This document shows, one piece after another, positions 7,979-15,054 of a stretch of 64,000 nucleotides of DNA (within the stretch, counting starts at the first letter, position 1; the number at the start of each line of letters is the position of its first letter). The position numbers were made by a program, and so were the translations under genes. Origin of the DNA: Acidimicrobiia bacterium (GTDB lineage: Bacteria > Actinomycetota > Acidimicrobiia > Spongiisociales > UBA11373); the NCBI GenBank assembly GCA_029263095.1, contig JAJCYA010000019.1, positions 1 to 64,000 of the forward strand. The letters are read 5' to 3'. Below the pieces are notes generated by a model, which was not told where the DNA came from, searched no databases, and saw nothing but the letters and a program-made list of their open reading frames with translations.

Positions 7979-8340
7979 GACACGAGCCTATTCGGCGCAA
8001 CCACCAAACTCTGCCGAGGCCGGGCTGCTCCGGCGGGCATCTCTGCGATCCATCGAGCATCGCGACAGAATGCAATACGCCGAGGAGAGAGAGTCCCCGT
8101 CCGGGTGACGACCCCCGTCGGATCTATCGCGACAAACTCGATCTCCGACAGCAATCCGAACCCATGGACGCATCGGGTACGCATAAGTATCCCCAATGGA
8201 CCTGGGACCGGGGCCAGACCCCGAAGTTTCTCCGATCTGGTGCGGGCCAGGCGCAGCGGGGGTGACTGCCACCCCTCGCCGACCAGTCGAACCGCTGCCG
8301 AGTGGCGCCGCCCTGGGTCCCTGGTACGCTCCCCGCCCAT
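7963..8340 (-). CDS. Short DUF192-family protein (probable)
   Basis: A 125-residue frame whose core matches the actinobacterial short DUF192 pattern. It has an RGL motif (EKLRGLAPV), then RCVHGFGLLSEIEFVAIDPTG, which corresponds to the usual VHTFGM-PIDVAF-D-G stretch, and then TLSPRRI and AEMPAG. DUF192 function is unknown. Identification rests on pattern recall and one unusual feature is the loss of the canonical Met/Pro pair in GM-FPID. The only ATG in frame is at 8340 and shares the tetranucleotide CATG with the divergent bL37 start, so a later non-ATG start is possible. It reads into rsmI, so the two are probably co-transcribed. Confidence 0.6.
   Translation of the reverse strand: MGGERTRDPGRRHSAAVRLVGEGWQSPPLRLARTRSEKLRGLAPVPGPLGILMRTRCVHGFGLLSEIEFVAIDPTGVVTRTGTLSPRRIAFCRDARWIAEMPAGAARPRQSLVVAPNRLVSWSEH
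8325..8330 (+). promoter_or_regulatory. TACGCT -10 box of the bL37 gene (leaderless type)
   Basis: TACGCT ends 8 nt before the bL37 ATG at 8339. That spacing would place the transcription start at or next to the start codon. There is no Shine-Dalgarno sequence. It is one of a set of TANNNT hexamers found in the same position before at least 20 other genes here. Confidence 0.55.
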
Positions 8341-8425
8341 GGCCAAGGCAAAACGCCGTCGCATCCGCGCCCGTCGCAAGAAGGCGAACCACGGCCGTCG
8401 TCCCAACGCGGGCCGCGGCAAGTAG
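8339..8425 (+). CDS. Small basic ribosomal protein, bL37 type
   Basis: A 28-residue protein, MAKAKRRRIRARRKKANHG followed by RRPNAGRGK, almost entirely Arg/Lys. The KANHG-RPNA core is the same as in the mycobacterial 50S protein bL37, a 24-residue actinobacterial peptide seen in ribosome structures wedged into 23S rRNA. This is a family assignment from motif recall. It stands alone between the divergent DUF192-like gene and a strong hairpin terminator at 8541. No ribosome-binding site is visible; a TACGCT hexamer 8 nt upstream suggests a leaderless message. Automated gene finders usually miss genes this short. Confidence 0.85.
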   Translation: MAKAKRRRIRARRKKANHGRRPNAGRGK

Positions 8426-8540
8426 CCCGCGCTCTTCTTCGTTCGACGCCTGAGGGTCAGTCGCGCCCACGACAAGGCTCTACGCATTCGGCATTGGGCA
8501 CCTAGTCACCCCCAATCCCTATCACCTAATCCCCAACGAT

Positions 8541-8564
8541 TGAAGGGCCCCGCAGGGCCCTTCA
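8541..8564. terminator. Bidirectional hairpin terminator
   Basis: TGAAGGGCCC and GGGCCCTTCA form a perfect 10-bp stem with a CGCA loop. It lies between the rightward bL37 gene and the leftward membrane protein gene, and can end both transcripts. Confidence 0.85.
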
Positions 8565-8589
8565 AATCACAATTCGCCGCTAGGTCTGG

Positions 8590-9003
8590 CTAGTTGCCGC
8601 CCATCCCGGGAAGGTCGAGACCGGCATCCTTCATGGACGTGAAGGCTCCGAAGGTGACGACTGCTGATGCAGCAACGCCCACGAACAGTCCGTACTTGAC
8701 GAAATCAGTCTCGGTGAGCCAGCGGAGCACGATGAGTACCGTCCCGGCCGCCCCGAGGATAGTTGCCAGCTGCTCGGGCTTGAACTGCCCGGCCTCGACG
8801 TCCTTCGTTCCCATGGCCTTGAGAAGCAGTATCGCCGCGCCGGCGATGGCGAGGATTGACCCGCCCCAGGCGAGGAATTCAGCATCGAAAGCGTTCAGGT
8901 TGAAGCCGAGCGTGCCGTACCACGGCAGGAATAGATTGATGATGAGAATTGCACCGCCGATGAGAGCCATCTTGGCGCCGTTCGAGAGCTTGCTGAAGTC
9001 CAT
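8590..9003 (-). CDS. Small integral membrane protein, function unknown
   Basis: 137 residues with four hydrophobic segments: about residues 12-28 (ALIGGAILIINLFLPWY), 44-62, 82-98 and 105-122. The termini (MDFSKLSNGAKM and a glycine-rich GLDLPGMGGN) are polar and probably cytoplasmic. The FLPWYG motif after helix 1 is common in actinobacterial small membrane proteins of unknown role. I do not recognise a specific family. It is a single gene, separated from its upstream neighbour by 91 nt and ended by the hairpin at 8541. GGGGGATC 4-11 nt upstream of the ATG may be the ribosome site. Confidence 0.75.
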   Translation of the reverse strand: MDFSKLSNGAKMALIGGAILIINLFLPWYGTLGFNLNAFDAEFLAWGGSILAIAGAAILLLKAMGTKDVEAGQFKPEQLATILGAAGTVLIVLRWLTETDFVKYGLFVGVAASAVVTFGAFTSMKDAGLDLPGMGGN

Positions 9004-9094
9004 GATCCCCCGATCAGGTTGATTGCCAGCCTTGGCGGATCATTCTGGCACGCCCGCAGCCAACCTGCCACGCCTGACGGGATCCGAAGCAGAC

Positions 9095-10336
9095 CTAACC
9101 CGAATCGAGCGCCGACTGGAGCTGCGTCGCCAGGCGCGATCCGATGACGGGATCGCCGGCCGCAACGAGAAGCACCTCCGCTTCGTCGCGCTCGATGAAT
9201 GCGTAATCGGCTCCCGGAGTAAACGTCGTGCCACGCTGCGTGGTGGGGCCGGACCCTATGGCCATGCTCTCTCGCAACGATGCCGCGAGCGACTCAGCCA
9301 TCTCCTCGGCATCGCGTGGTGTGTCGCCCACGAACAGGTAGGCGAACGCCACCTCGCTGCCATTCCAGTAGATCCGGTACTGATCGCCGCCCCATCCTGT
9401 GGCGGCGACGATGGCCTCTCCGGGGTCGACTCCGTCGAGAAGATACAGCTCGAGATTCCACTCTCCCCATTCACCTTCTTCGACCACCTCGTAGCCCTCG
9501 AGGGTGATTTCGGGGAGAGCGGCCTGAAGCGGCGGCTGCCTGGTGAAGTAGGAGTTGGGGTGGATGATGTGCTCAGACGTCGTCGGCAGCAGCGTGTACG
9601 CCTGATTGAGTCCTGAAATGCCGAGATCGGTGATCAGATGATCTGCGAAGGCAAACCCTGCGTCGTATGGCCAAGTGAGATCCTCGTTGAACCACGCCGG
9701 GAGCGAGTCGGAGATGCTGGTGTCCACTGCCAGCGATTCCTGGACTGCGTCCACCTGCTCCGAGCTCGGCAGGGTCTGCAAGTACGCGATCTGGAAGTAG
9801 GTGGCGTCTCCCTCAGCGAGCGCCTGGATCGCCGCCGCCTCGTGATATCGCTCCTCATCAACCAGAGCCTCGAGCTTGTCACCGAAACCGAAGTGCTGGT
9901 CGGTGAGCGCGTGGATCAGCTCGTGCACAACAATGGTCTTCGTCAACGGTCCGAGAACGTCATCTCCCCCAACCACCATTTCGTCGGTCTCGAAGTCGTA
10001 GAAACCCGCCGTCGCCGCGGTGTACAGATCGGTGTAGGCCTGAAGAAGGTCGACCGATCCGTCCAACAGACCTAGCAGCTCAAACAGACGCTGCGTCACG
10101 AACGCCTCGTCGGGGTCGAGATCCTCCTCCAGCCGGCGACGAAACCGGTCTGCGAGATCGTCGGAGGACACGATGACGATCGTTGGGGGCTCGATGAAGG
10201 TCAACCCGCGAATGTCCTCGGCAGCTGTGATCAGGAAGTCGAGCTCGTCTTCCAAACCGGCGGCGTCGGGCGAATCGCCACCGCAGGAGGTGGCCAGGAT
10301 CATAAGAACGAGGAGGGGCGCCAAGAACCGTCGCAT
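9095..10336 (-). CDS. Secreted lipoprotein with HExxH zinc-protease motif
   Basis: 413 residues. It begins with a lipoprotein signal: MRRFLAPLLVLMI and lipobox LATSC, with Cys18 the lipidated residue. The central VVHELIHALTDQHF (about residues 145-158) is a zincin HExxH motif in a helix, with a downstream Glu (EGDATY, about 183) as possible third ligand. This resembles secreted metallopeptidase-like proteins of actinobacteria, but the exact family and substrate are unknown to me. The C-terminal 150 residues look like a beta-rich ligand domain. The ATG at 10336 follows a TAACCT hexamer by 6 nt with no Shine-Dalgarno, suggesting a leaderless message. Confidence 0.8.
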   Translation of the reverse strand: MRRFLAPLLVLMILATSCGGDSPDAAGLEDELDFLITAAEDIRGLTFIEPPTIVIVSSDDLADRFRRRLEEDLDPDEAFVTQRLFELLGLLDGSVDLLQAYTDLYTAATAGFYDFETDEMVVGGDDVLGPLTKTIVVHELIHALTDQHFGFGDKLEALVDEERYHEAAAIQALAEGDATYFQIAYLQTLPSSEQVDAVQESLAVDTSISDSLPAWFNEDLTWPYDAGFAFADHLITDLGISGLNQAYTLLPTTSEHIIHPNSYFTRQPPLQAALPEITLEGYEVVEEGEWGEWNLELYLLDGVDPGEAIVAATGWGGDQYRIYWNGSEVAFAYLFVGDTPRDAEEMAESLAASLRESMAIGSGPTTQRGTTFTPGADYAFIERDEAEVLLVAAGDPVIGSRLATQLQSALDSG

Positions 10337-10400
10337 CAGGTGAGGTTAGGGAGACATCGCAGTATTCGAGTGAATAACGCTCTCACGGCTCCGCGTGCGA

Positions 10401-10985
10401 TCAAGTGTCTTCAACGGCCCCAAAGGCTCCCAGCAGAAGGGGCGTGACCGACTCGGTCGCTTCGTCCGCATCGAGCGCACCGTCGCCCAGCAGTCGGACC
10501 ATGGCCACCTGCCAGATAGCTCCCTGCAAAAAGGTCATGGCGGTTGTGACATCGGTGATCTGCAACGCGCCGGAATCGACACCCTCTTCGAGCAGATGGC
10601 GCAGTGGAGCCATGACCACCTCTTCGGCGTGCAGCAACACCTCACCGAAAGCTTCGGGGTTCTGGAGTGCGGTGGGCATCTCCAAGCAGAGCGCCGGCTG
10701 GCGTGCCATCCCGGCAAAGACAGCGTGGACAATCCCGCGCAGACGTTCAGGTACCGACCCCTCCTGGGCCGCCGCCTTCTCTATCGCGGCCGCGACCGCA
10801 GTGACCTTGTCGTCGAGTAGGAACGCGACAAGGTCCTCCTTCCCAGAGAAGTAGTAGTACAGCGTCGCCCGGGCGACACCCGCCTCACGGGCCATGTCAT
10901 CGATCGATAGGTCGACGCCGACCGTGCCAAGACGTGATGACGCCTCGAGCAGCTTGGCAGCGAGATCGTCGGGTGGCCTCTTCAT
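10401..10985 (-). CDS. TetR-family transcriptional repressor
   Basis: 194 residues. The N-terminal helix-turn-helix is evident in SIDDMAREAGVARATLYYYFSGKEDL (about residues 27-52), the hallmark TetR recognition helix with YYYF-K-L. The C-terminal ligand domain is family-variable and unassignable. The ATG at 10985 is the natural family start; the frame extends to 11054 but that adds residues overlapping the promoter region. It is divergent from an MFS drug transporter with 111 nt between them, so it most likely represses that pump and itself. Confidence 0.92.
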   Translation of the reverse strand: MKRPPDDLAAKLLEASSRLGTVGVDLSIDDMAREAGVARATLYYYFSGKEDLVAFLLDDKVTAVAAAIEKAAAQEGSVPERLRGIVHAVFAGMARQPALCLEMPTALQNPEAFGEVLLHAEEVVMAPLRHLLEEGVDSGALQITDVTTAMTFLQGAIWQVAMVRLLGDGALDADEATESVTPLLLGAFGAVEDT

Positions 10986-11020
10986 CGCGTTCCCATCGTA
11001 GAAGCAAGATCCGGGAATAG

Positions 11021-11089
11021 ACATACATCTAAAACCGTACTTATATCTAAACAACTGTCGAGGCGGGTTGCATTCCCGCCCAGAGGAGG
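11021..11089. promoter_or_regulatory. TetR/MFS divergent control region
   Basis: Two ATCTAAA heptamers (11027-11033 and 11045-11051) are in direct repeat 18 bp apart, within ACATACATCTAAAAC and TTATATCTAAACAAC. They are the best candidate repressor sites. Downstream, GGCGGG (11062-11067) and CCCGCC (11075-11080) form a hairpin with a seven-base loop in the MFS leader, followed by AGAGGAGG (11082-11089), a strong ribosome-binding site 7 nt before the GTG start. Confidence 0.55.
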
Positions 11090-11096
11090 AAACAAC

Positions 11097-12683
11097 GTGG
11101 GCAACTCTGGATCTACGGTCGGCACGGGGGTCCCCCGCCGCTGGCTCATCCTGGCGGTGATGTCTGTGGGCACACTCATCGTGTTCATCGACAACACCGT
11201 TGTGAACACGGCGCTACCCGCCATCTCAGTAGACCTCGGGGCATCGACATCGACGCTGCAGTGGGTCGTCAATGCCTATGTGTTGATCCTGGCGGGACTA
11301 CTCCTGCTGGGTGGATCGCTGGGCGACAGGTTTGGACGTAGGCGGTGGATGATCGTCGGACTAGTCGTGTTCGGAGCGGGCTCGGTGGGCGGGGGGCTCG
11401 CCGGATCGGCAGCGGCGCTCATCACGGCGCGTGCAGTCCAAGGCGTGGGGGCCGCTCTCGTCCTGCCGGCGACGCTGTCGATCATCACGAACTCGTTTCC
11501 ACGACACGAACGCGCCAAGGCGATAGCCGTTTGGACCGCGGTCGGTGGACTCGGTGTCGGCATCGGGCCCGTACTCGGCGGCTACCTGGTGGACACGCTC
11601 AGCTGGTCGGCCGTGTTCTGGCTGCATGTTCCGGTTGTGGCGCTGGCACTCGCCGGGATGGCCCTGGTACCCGAGTCGCGAGACGAGCGCAACCTTCCGC
11701 TCGACCTGCCCGGAGCGATCCTGGCCACCAGCGGACTCATCGCCCTCGTCTTCGGAATCATCCAGGGGGGAGAGGTAGGTTGGCTGACCGGCGAGATCCT
11801 CCTGGCATTCGGACTTGCCACGATCCTGCTCGGCGCCTTCACCATCGTCGAACTCCGATCCGACCACCCGATGCTGCCGCTGAAGTTCTTCCGGCAGAAG
11901 GACTTCACAGGCGCTGTGCTGACAATCGGACTCATCCTGTTCGGAATGCTCGTCACGTTCTTCTTTCTCACGCAATTCCTTCAGATCGTGCAGGGACGAT
12001 CGGCGTTGGCGGCCGGTCTGCTGGTAATCCCGGTGTCGGTGGCGATGATGTTCGGGGCGCCGCTGTCGGGAAGACTGATGGACACAATCGGCCCCCGCTA
12101 CCTAGTCCTCGCCATGACCACCGCGATGGTCACCGGGGTGCTGATGCTCACCGGACTGGAAGCCACCAGCGGCACCGCGGCTGTGATCGTGCCGCTAGCG
12201 ATCTTCGGCTTCGGGGCCGGACTCGGGATGCCCGCCTTGACCGACACGGTGATGGCGGCCGTTCCGGAGACCGACGCCGGGATCGGATCTGCCGTGAATG
12301 ACGTCAGTCGTGAACTCGGCGGGGCTCTCGGTGTCGCCACGGTCGGTTCGATCGTCTCCAGCCTGTACCACTCCAATGTCCAGACCTCGCTCGTCGGGAC
12401 CGGGCTCCCATCGGAAGTCATCGACCTGGCGAGCGAGTCGATCGGTGTCGCCACGATCGCGGCGCAATCGCTCCCGGGCGATGCCGCCCTGACGGTGCGC
12501 GAAGCTGCCACGGGTGCATTCATCGACGCCATGAGCACCGGCTTTCGAGTATCCGCGGCCATCCTTCTCGGAGCCGTAGTGATTGCCTACACACTCATTC
12601 CGCGCAGAATGCGCGCCGTACAAGCAAGCACACGATCCGTCGATGCGCCCCTCGGCGTCGCGACGGCCCCAGCAACCGCCTGA
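11097..12683 (+). CDS. MFS drug:H+ antiporter, DHA2 (EmrB/QacA) type
   Basis: 528 residues with about 14 predicted membrane helices, the DHA2 topology. Helix 1 is followed by the DHA2 signature VFIDNTVVNTALPAI (about residues 29-43), then motif A-like GSLGDRFGRRRWM near residues 75-87 and motif C-like GVGIGPVLGGYLVD near 155-168. Such pumps export hydrophobic drugs, dyes or antibiotics using the proton gradient; the substrate cannot be read from sequence. Start is GTG with AGGAGG 7 nt upstream. The divergent TetR gene is the likely regulator. A strong hairpin terminator follows at 12699. Confidence 0.93.
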   Translation: MGNSGSTVGTGVPRRWLILAVMSVGTLIVFIDNTVVNTALPAISVDLGASTSTLQWVVNAYVLILAGLLLLGGSLGDRFGRRRWMIVGLVVFGAGSVGGGLAGSAAALITARAVQGVGAALVLPATLSIITNSFPRHERAKAIAVWTAVGGLGVGIGPVLGGYLVDTLSWSAVFWLHVPVVALALAGMALVPESRDERNLPLDLPGAILATSGLIALVFGIIQGGEVGWLTGEILLAFGLATILLGAFTIVELRSDHPMLPLKFFRQKDFTGAVLTIGLILFGMLVTFFFLTQFLQIVQGRSALAAGLLVIPVSVAMMFGAPLSGRLMDTIGPRYLVLAMTTAMVTGVLMLTGLEATSGTAAVIVPLAIFGFGAGLGMPALTDTVMAAVPETDAGIGSAVNDVSRELGGALGVATVGSIVSSLYHSNVQTSLVGTGLPSEVIDLASESIGVATIAAQSLPGDAALTVREAATGAFIDAMSTGFRVSAAILLGAVVIAYTLIPRRMRAVQASTRSVDAPLGVATAPATA

Positions 12684-12698
12684 CTCTCGGATGCCGCT

Positions 12699-12728
12699 AA
12701 GGGGGACCCGCGCCCGCGGGTCCCCCTT
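12699..12728 (+). terminator. Rho-independent terminator after MFS gene
   Basis: AAGGGGGACCCGCG and CGCGGGTCCCCCTT form a 14-bp self-complementary stem, running into TTTT. It lies 15 nt after the MFS stop codon. Confidence 0.88.
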
Positions 12729-12821
12729 TTGGCGATGCAGGCGCTTCGTGCTAGTAACACCTGTGCAAACGGGGGTACGTCGTTGGCTGGCACGCGATCG
12801 ATCACGATCTACGGCACAGTC

Positions 12822-13064
12822 ATGGGGACGCGCCCCGAAGACGGCACTGTCGTGCACCGGGTCGAAGGCACCGACCCCGGAGGCGGCCGGATTGAACTCG
12901 ACGTGGTAGCCCGAAAGCACCATCGGGGGTCCGTCAAAGTGACGTGGGATCCGAGCGGCCAAGCGGAACCGAGATTCCCCTCGGAGATGTCTTGGACCAC
13001 GCTCATCCTGCCCGTGGTCATCATCACCGTCATCGTCCTCGGCGGGTGGTTGCTCTTCGGATAG
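12822..13064 (+). CDS. Small C-terminally anchored membrane protein, unknown
   Basis: Reading from the ATG at 12822 gives 80 residues: a polar, beta-rich front with GTRPEDGTVVHRVEG and DVVARKHHRG, and one C-terminal membrane helix (TTLILPVVIITVIVLGGWLLFG). The topology suggests a tail-anchored or C-in/N-out bitopic protein. No family is recognised. The start is uncertain: in-frame ATG at 12735 and TTG at 12729 exist, but the TTG overlaps the terminator stem, so the internal ATG is preferred. Coding status is supported by the clean hydrophobic helix rather than by homology. Confidence 0.5.
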   Translation: MGTRPEDGTVVHRVEGTDPGGGRIELDVVARKHHRGSVKVTWDPSGQAEPRFPSEMSWTTLILPVVIITVIVLGGWLLFG

Positions 13065-13264
13065 CAGATCGCACCAGACCCTCCCCATTCGATGCCGTCG
13101 GGATGTAACACACAGCGCCGAGCGGATTCGGGACCGAACAGGGCCCGAAACACGCCGAGCCCTTCACCCCAACACCAACACCGGCAACACAGCTCCGAGC
13201 GCCCCGGAACTCCCGATTCACACCGGACCACCCAAACACGAGCCAACGAGGCCCACAGCCGACA

Positions 13265-13270
13265 TACAAT
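13265..13270 (+). promoter_or_regulatory. TACAAT -10 box of tRNA-Ala
   Basis: TACAAT ends 11 nt before the tRNA-Ala 5' end. No clear -35 hexamer is visible upstream. Confidence 0.45.
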
Positions 13271-13281
13271 CCCCCTCCCCC

Positions 13282-13355
13282 GGGGGTGTAGCTCAGTTCG
13301 GCAGAGCACTACGTTCGCAACGTAGGGGTCACGGGTTCAAATCCCGTCACCTCCA
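13282..13355 (+). tRNA. tRNA-Ala (anticodon CGC)
   Basis: Acceptor strand GGGGGTG pairs with CACCTCC, including the G3:U70 wobble that is the identity element for alanine tRNA. The anticodon stem CTACG/CGTAG encloses loop TTCGCAA, giving anticodon CGC (reads GCG). D-arm GCTCAGTTCGGCAGAGC and T-arm ACGGGTTCAAATCCCGT are regular. The discriminator is A at 13355 and CCA is not encoded. Confidence 0.95.
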
Positions 13356-13360
13356 CCGGA
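13337..13360 (+). repeat. attachment-site-like repeat, tRNA copy
   Basis: The last 19 bases of tRNA-Ala plus 5 bases after it are repeated exactly, 24 of 24 bases, at 13508-13531. A repeated tRNA 3' end is the usual footprint of an integrase target. Only 147 bp separate the copies and no integrase lies between or near them. Confidence 0.75.
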
Positions 13361-13365
13361 TCTCA

Positions 13366-13394
13366 CCGTTCAGGCCCCATTCGGGCCCGAACGG
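13366..13394 (+). terminator. Hairpin after tRNA-Ala
   Basis: CCGTTC-A-GGCCC and GGGCC-C-GAACGG pair around a short loop, 11 nt after the tRNA end. There is no U tract, so it is a probable rather than certain terminator. Confidence 0.55.
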
Positions 13395-13507
13395 ATCGAC
13401 GAGGCTCAAGCAAGGCTCGTGTTGCGAGTGCTACCTGCCTACGAGCGAACCTGCCGGACCGGTCAGATAGGTCCACTGCGGTAACCCAGGAGCTGGGCGC
13501 ATAAGGC

Positions 13508-13531
13508 TCAAATCCCGTCACCTCCACCGGA
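13508..13531 (+). repeat. attachment-site-like repeat, second copy
   Basis: Exact 24-bp copy of 13337-13360. The bases before it (AGGAGCTGGGCGCATAAGGC) do not continue the tRNA sequence. 13356-13600 otherwise holds only this repeat and two hairpins. Confidence 0.75.
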
Positions 13532-13550
13532 GCCATACGAGACCCAGAAG

Positions 13551-13582
13551 AACGAGACCCCCGCAAGTGCGGGGGTCTCGTT
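13551..13582. terminator. Bidirectional 15-bp hairpin terminator
   Basis: AACGAGACCCCCGCA and TGCGGGGGTCTCGTT are perfectly complementary over 15 bp with a 2-base spacer. It ends the leftward membrane protein gene and would also stop rightward transcripts from tRNA-Ala. Confidence 0.9.
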
Positions 13583-13600
13583 GCAGTTTGTACTCGGGTG

Positions 13601-14293
13601 CTAGCTGACCGAGTCGGCCAGAGCTTTCTCCACCTCGAGGTCTCCGACCTTCTCTTCCCGGCTCACCCAAACAAGGCCCAGCCCGGAGAGGATTGCCATT
13701 CCGCCGATCGCGGCAAACGCTGCTGCGATCGCCAGACCGATCTGGAGGACCGAGTGTGTCACGGTCCCGACACCCAACTCGGCGAAGAGGCCGTGAGCGG
13801 TTCCGCTCCATGCCTGCGACCGGGCGGGACCCTCGAGCGGATGGCTGCGGTTGAAGTCGGTCCAGTAACGGCCGTCCACTTCAAACTCGTAGGTCCCAGC
13901 GGCGAAGACTTCTCCGTCGTACTCGACGTCCTCTGCCAACACGACTGTCTGCGTCCCGTGGAGGACGTGGTAGCCGATCGTGGCCATCTGATACATGTAC
14001 TCCGTGGCAGTGTTGACCAGCGGATCGGCGGGGTCGAGATCGCCCCCTACGACGTTGAAGCCCCACTCATCGGTCAGCAGCGTCATGATCGCTTCGGCAC
14101 CCTCAGTGGTACCGCGGTCAATCAGCTGGCCGTCCTCGTTGTAGCTGAGGGTCACGTTCTGAGCCTCGCTAAACGTTTGCAGCGACGTATACCCATCCTG
14201 CACCTTGGCGTAGGCGACACCCGCGGCGACCACGAATATCAGCCCGATCACTGCCAGCACGATTCCGACTGTTTGCAGCCGATTTCGCTTCAT
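13601..14293 (-). CDS. Two-helix membrane protein under ArsR-type control, function unknown
   Basis: 230 residues. Helix 1 is at residues 9-28 (VGIVLAVIGLIFVVAAGVAYA) and helix 2 near 185-210. The roughly 155 residues between them are polar and probably extracytoplasmic, with a repeated aromatic/acidic character. The C-terminus EEKVGDLEVEKALADSVS is cytoplasmic. I do not recognise the family. The ATG at 14293 has AAGGAG 6-11 nt upstream; upstream in-frame codons to 14392 run through the operators and are rejected. Two palindromes matching the arsR operator lie about 55-95 bp upstream, so the adjacent ArsR protein probably represses it. Confidence 0.75.
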   Translation of the reverse strand: MKRNRLQTVGIVLAVIGLIFVVAAGVAYAKVQDGYTSLQTFSEAQNVTLSYNEDGQLIDRGTTEGAEAIMTLLTDEWGFNVVGGDLDPADPLVNTATEYMYQMATIGYHVLHGTQTVVLAEDVEYDGEVFAAGTYEFEVDGRYWTDFNRSHPLEGPARSQAWSGTAHGLFAELGVGTVTHSVLQIGLAIAAAFAAIGGMAILSGLGLVWVSREEKVGDLEVEKALADSVS

Positions 14294-14348
14294 CCGATTC
14301 TCCTTGCTTGCTATGTGAGATCGTTCCCTACAGAGGAGTTCACGATCT

Positions 14349-14366
14349 TTGTGAAAGATTTCACAA
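14349..14366. promoter_or_regulatory. ArsR-type operator A
   Basis: Perfect 18-bp palindrome TTGTGAAAGATTTCACAA. It has the same half-site as the palindrome in front of arsR at 14901-14918. Confidence 0.8.
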
Positions 14367-14370
14367 TCTC

Positions 14371-14388
14371 TTGTGATTTGTTTCACAA
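14371..14388. promoter_or_regulatory. ArsR-type operator B
   Basis: TTGTGATTTGTTTCACAA, a near-perfect second copy with half-site TTGTGA/TTCACAA. Its centre is 22 bp from operator A, about two helical turns, so two dimers could bind the same DNA face. Confidence 0.75.
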
Positions 14389-14516
14389 TCATTTCGCAAA
14401 TCGTCGATACCCGATAGGGGCCTTGGTCCCAAGGCTTGGGCCGAAGGGCCGGGGAGGGTTCGACCGATTACTGGCAGGTGCCTACATCAGACGAGGCCAA
14501 TGGGAGGCGCCCTCGA

Positions 14517-14882
14517 CTATCCGACGTCGCTGAGCACCGAGGTGTCGGCCAGCTCGTGGATCGCCTCGGCGAATTGATTTAGCACCGCGCGCCGCATGCA
14601 ATACCAGGTTCTCGGGCCATCGCGGGTTGCGGTCAGCAAGTCCGCCTCGCGCAGGAGGCGGAGGTGCTCCGAGATGGTGGACTGCGCCAGGTCGAATTCG
14701 GCAACGATCTCTCGGGCGATGTGAGGTTGACACTCGAGAAACTGCTGGAGGATCTTGATGCGCGCCGGATGGGCCAAGGCCTTTGCGATCTCGGCAATGC
14801 GTTCCTCACTGAGTGGAACCGGCTCCGGTACATCTGCCTGCCCGCATTGCGGCGGAAACAGTTCGCCCATCGAACCCTCCAT
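14517..14882 (-). CDS. ArsR/SmtB-family transcriptional repressor
   Basis: 121 residues with a winged helix-turn-helix: ALAHPARIKILQQF (residues 36-49), EIVAEFDLAQSTISEHLRLLREADLL (about 58-83) and the wing RDGPRTWYCM. The recognition helix QSTISEHLRLL is classic ArsR. Cys14 in the N-terminal PPQCG and Cys52 (LECQPH) could be metal or redox ligands, but the alpha-3 CxC of true ArsR proteins (ELCVCDL) is absent here, replaced by EFDLAQ, so the inducer is uncertain. Starts at ATG 14882 or 14870. A perfect palindrome sits 18 bp upstream of its start, and two like it precede the next gene, so it probably controls both. Confidence 0.92.
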   Translation of the reverse strand: MEGSMGELFPPQCGQADVPEPVPLSEERIAEIAKALAHPARIKILQQFLECQPHIAREIVAEFDLAQSTISEHLRLLREADLLTATRDGPRTWYCMRRAVLNQFAEAIHELADTSVLSDVG

Positions 14883-14899
14883 CGGTGGCTCGCAATACG

Positions 14900-14919
14900 C
14901 TTGTGAAAGCTTTCACAAG
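14900..14919. promoter_or_regulatory. ArsR-type autoregulatory operator
   Basis: Perfect 20-bp palindrome CTTGTGAAAGCTTTCACAAG just upstream of arsR. The TTGTGAAA/TTTCACAA half-sites match those at 14349-14388. Confidence 0.82.
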
Positions 14920-15054
14920 ATGCCCTGCGTCGCTCATCGTCGATAGGGGCATTGGACCCAATGAGTGGACGGTCGAAGGTTCTCCCCCGCTCGGCTCGCC
15001 AGATTGCGGGAACGTGCGCCTGTTAGGCCAGCTCCGCTTCTTCCGGAGTAGCTT

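Noticed and set aside
13065-13281. Possible small gene before tRNA-Ala.
   Set aside because: Frames here are short and Pro/Arg-rich, no motif or start context; only the tRNA -10 box is supported.
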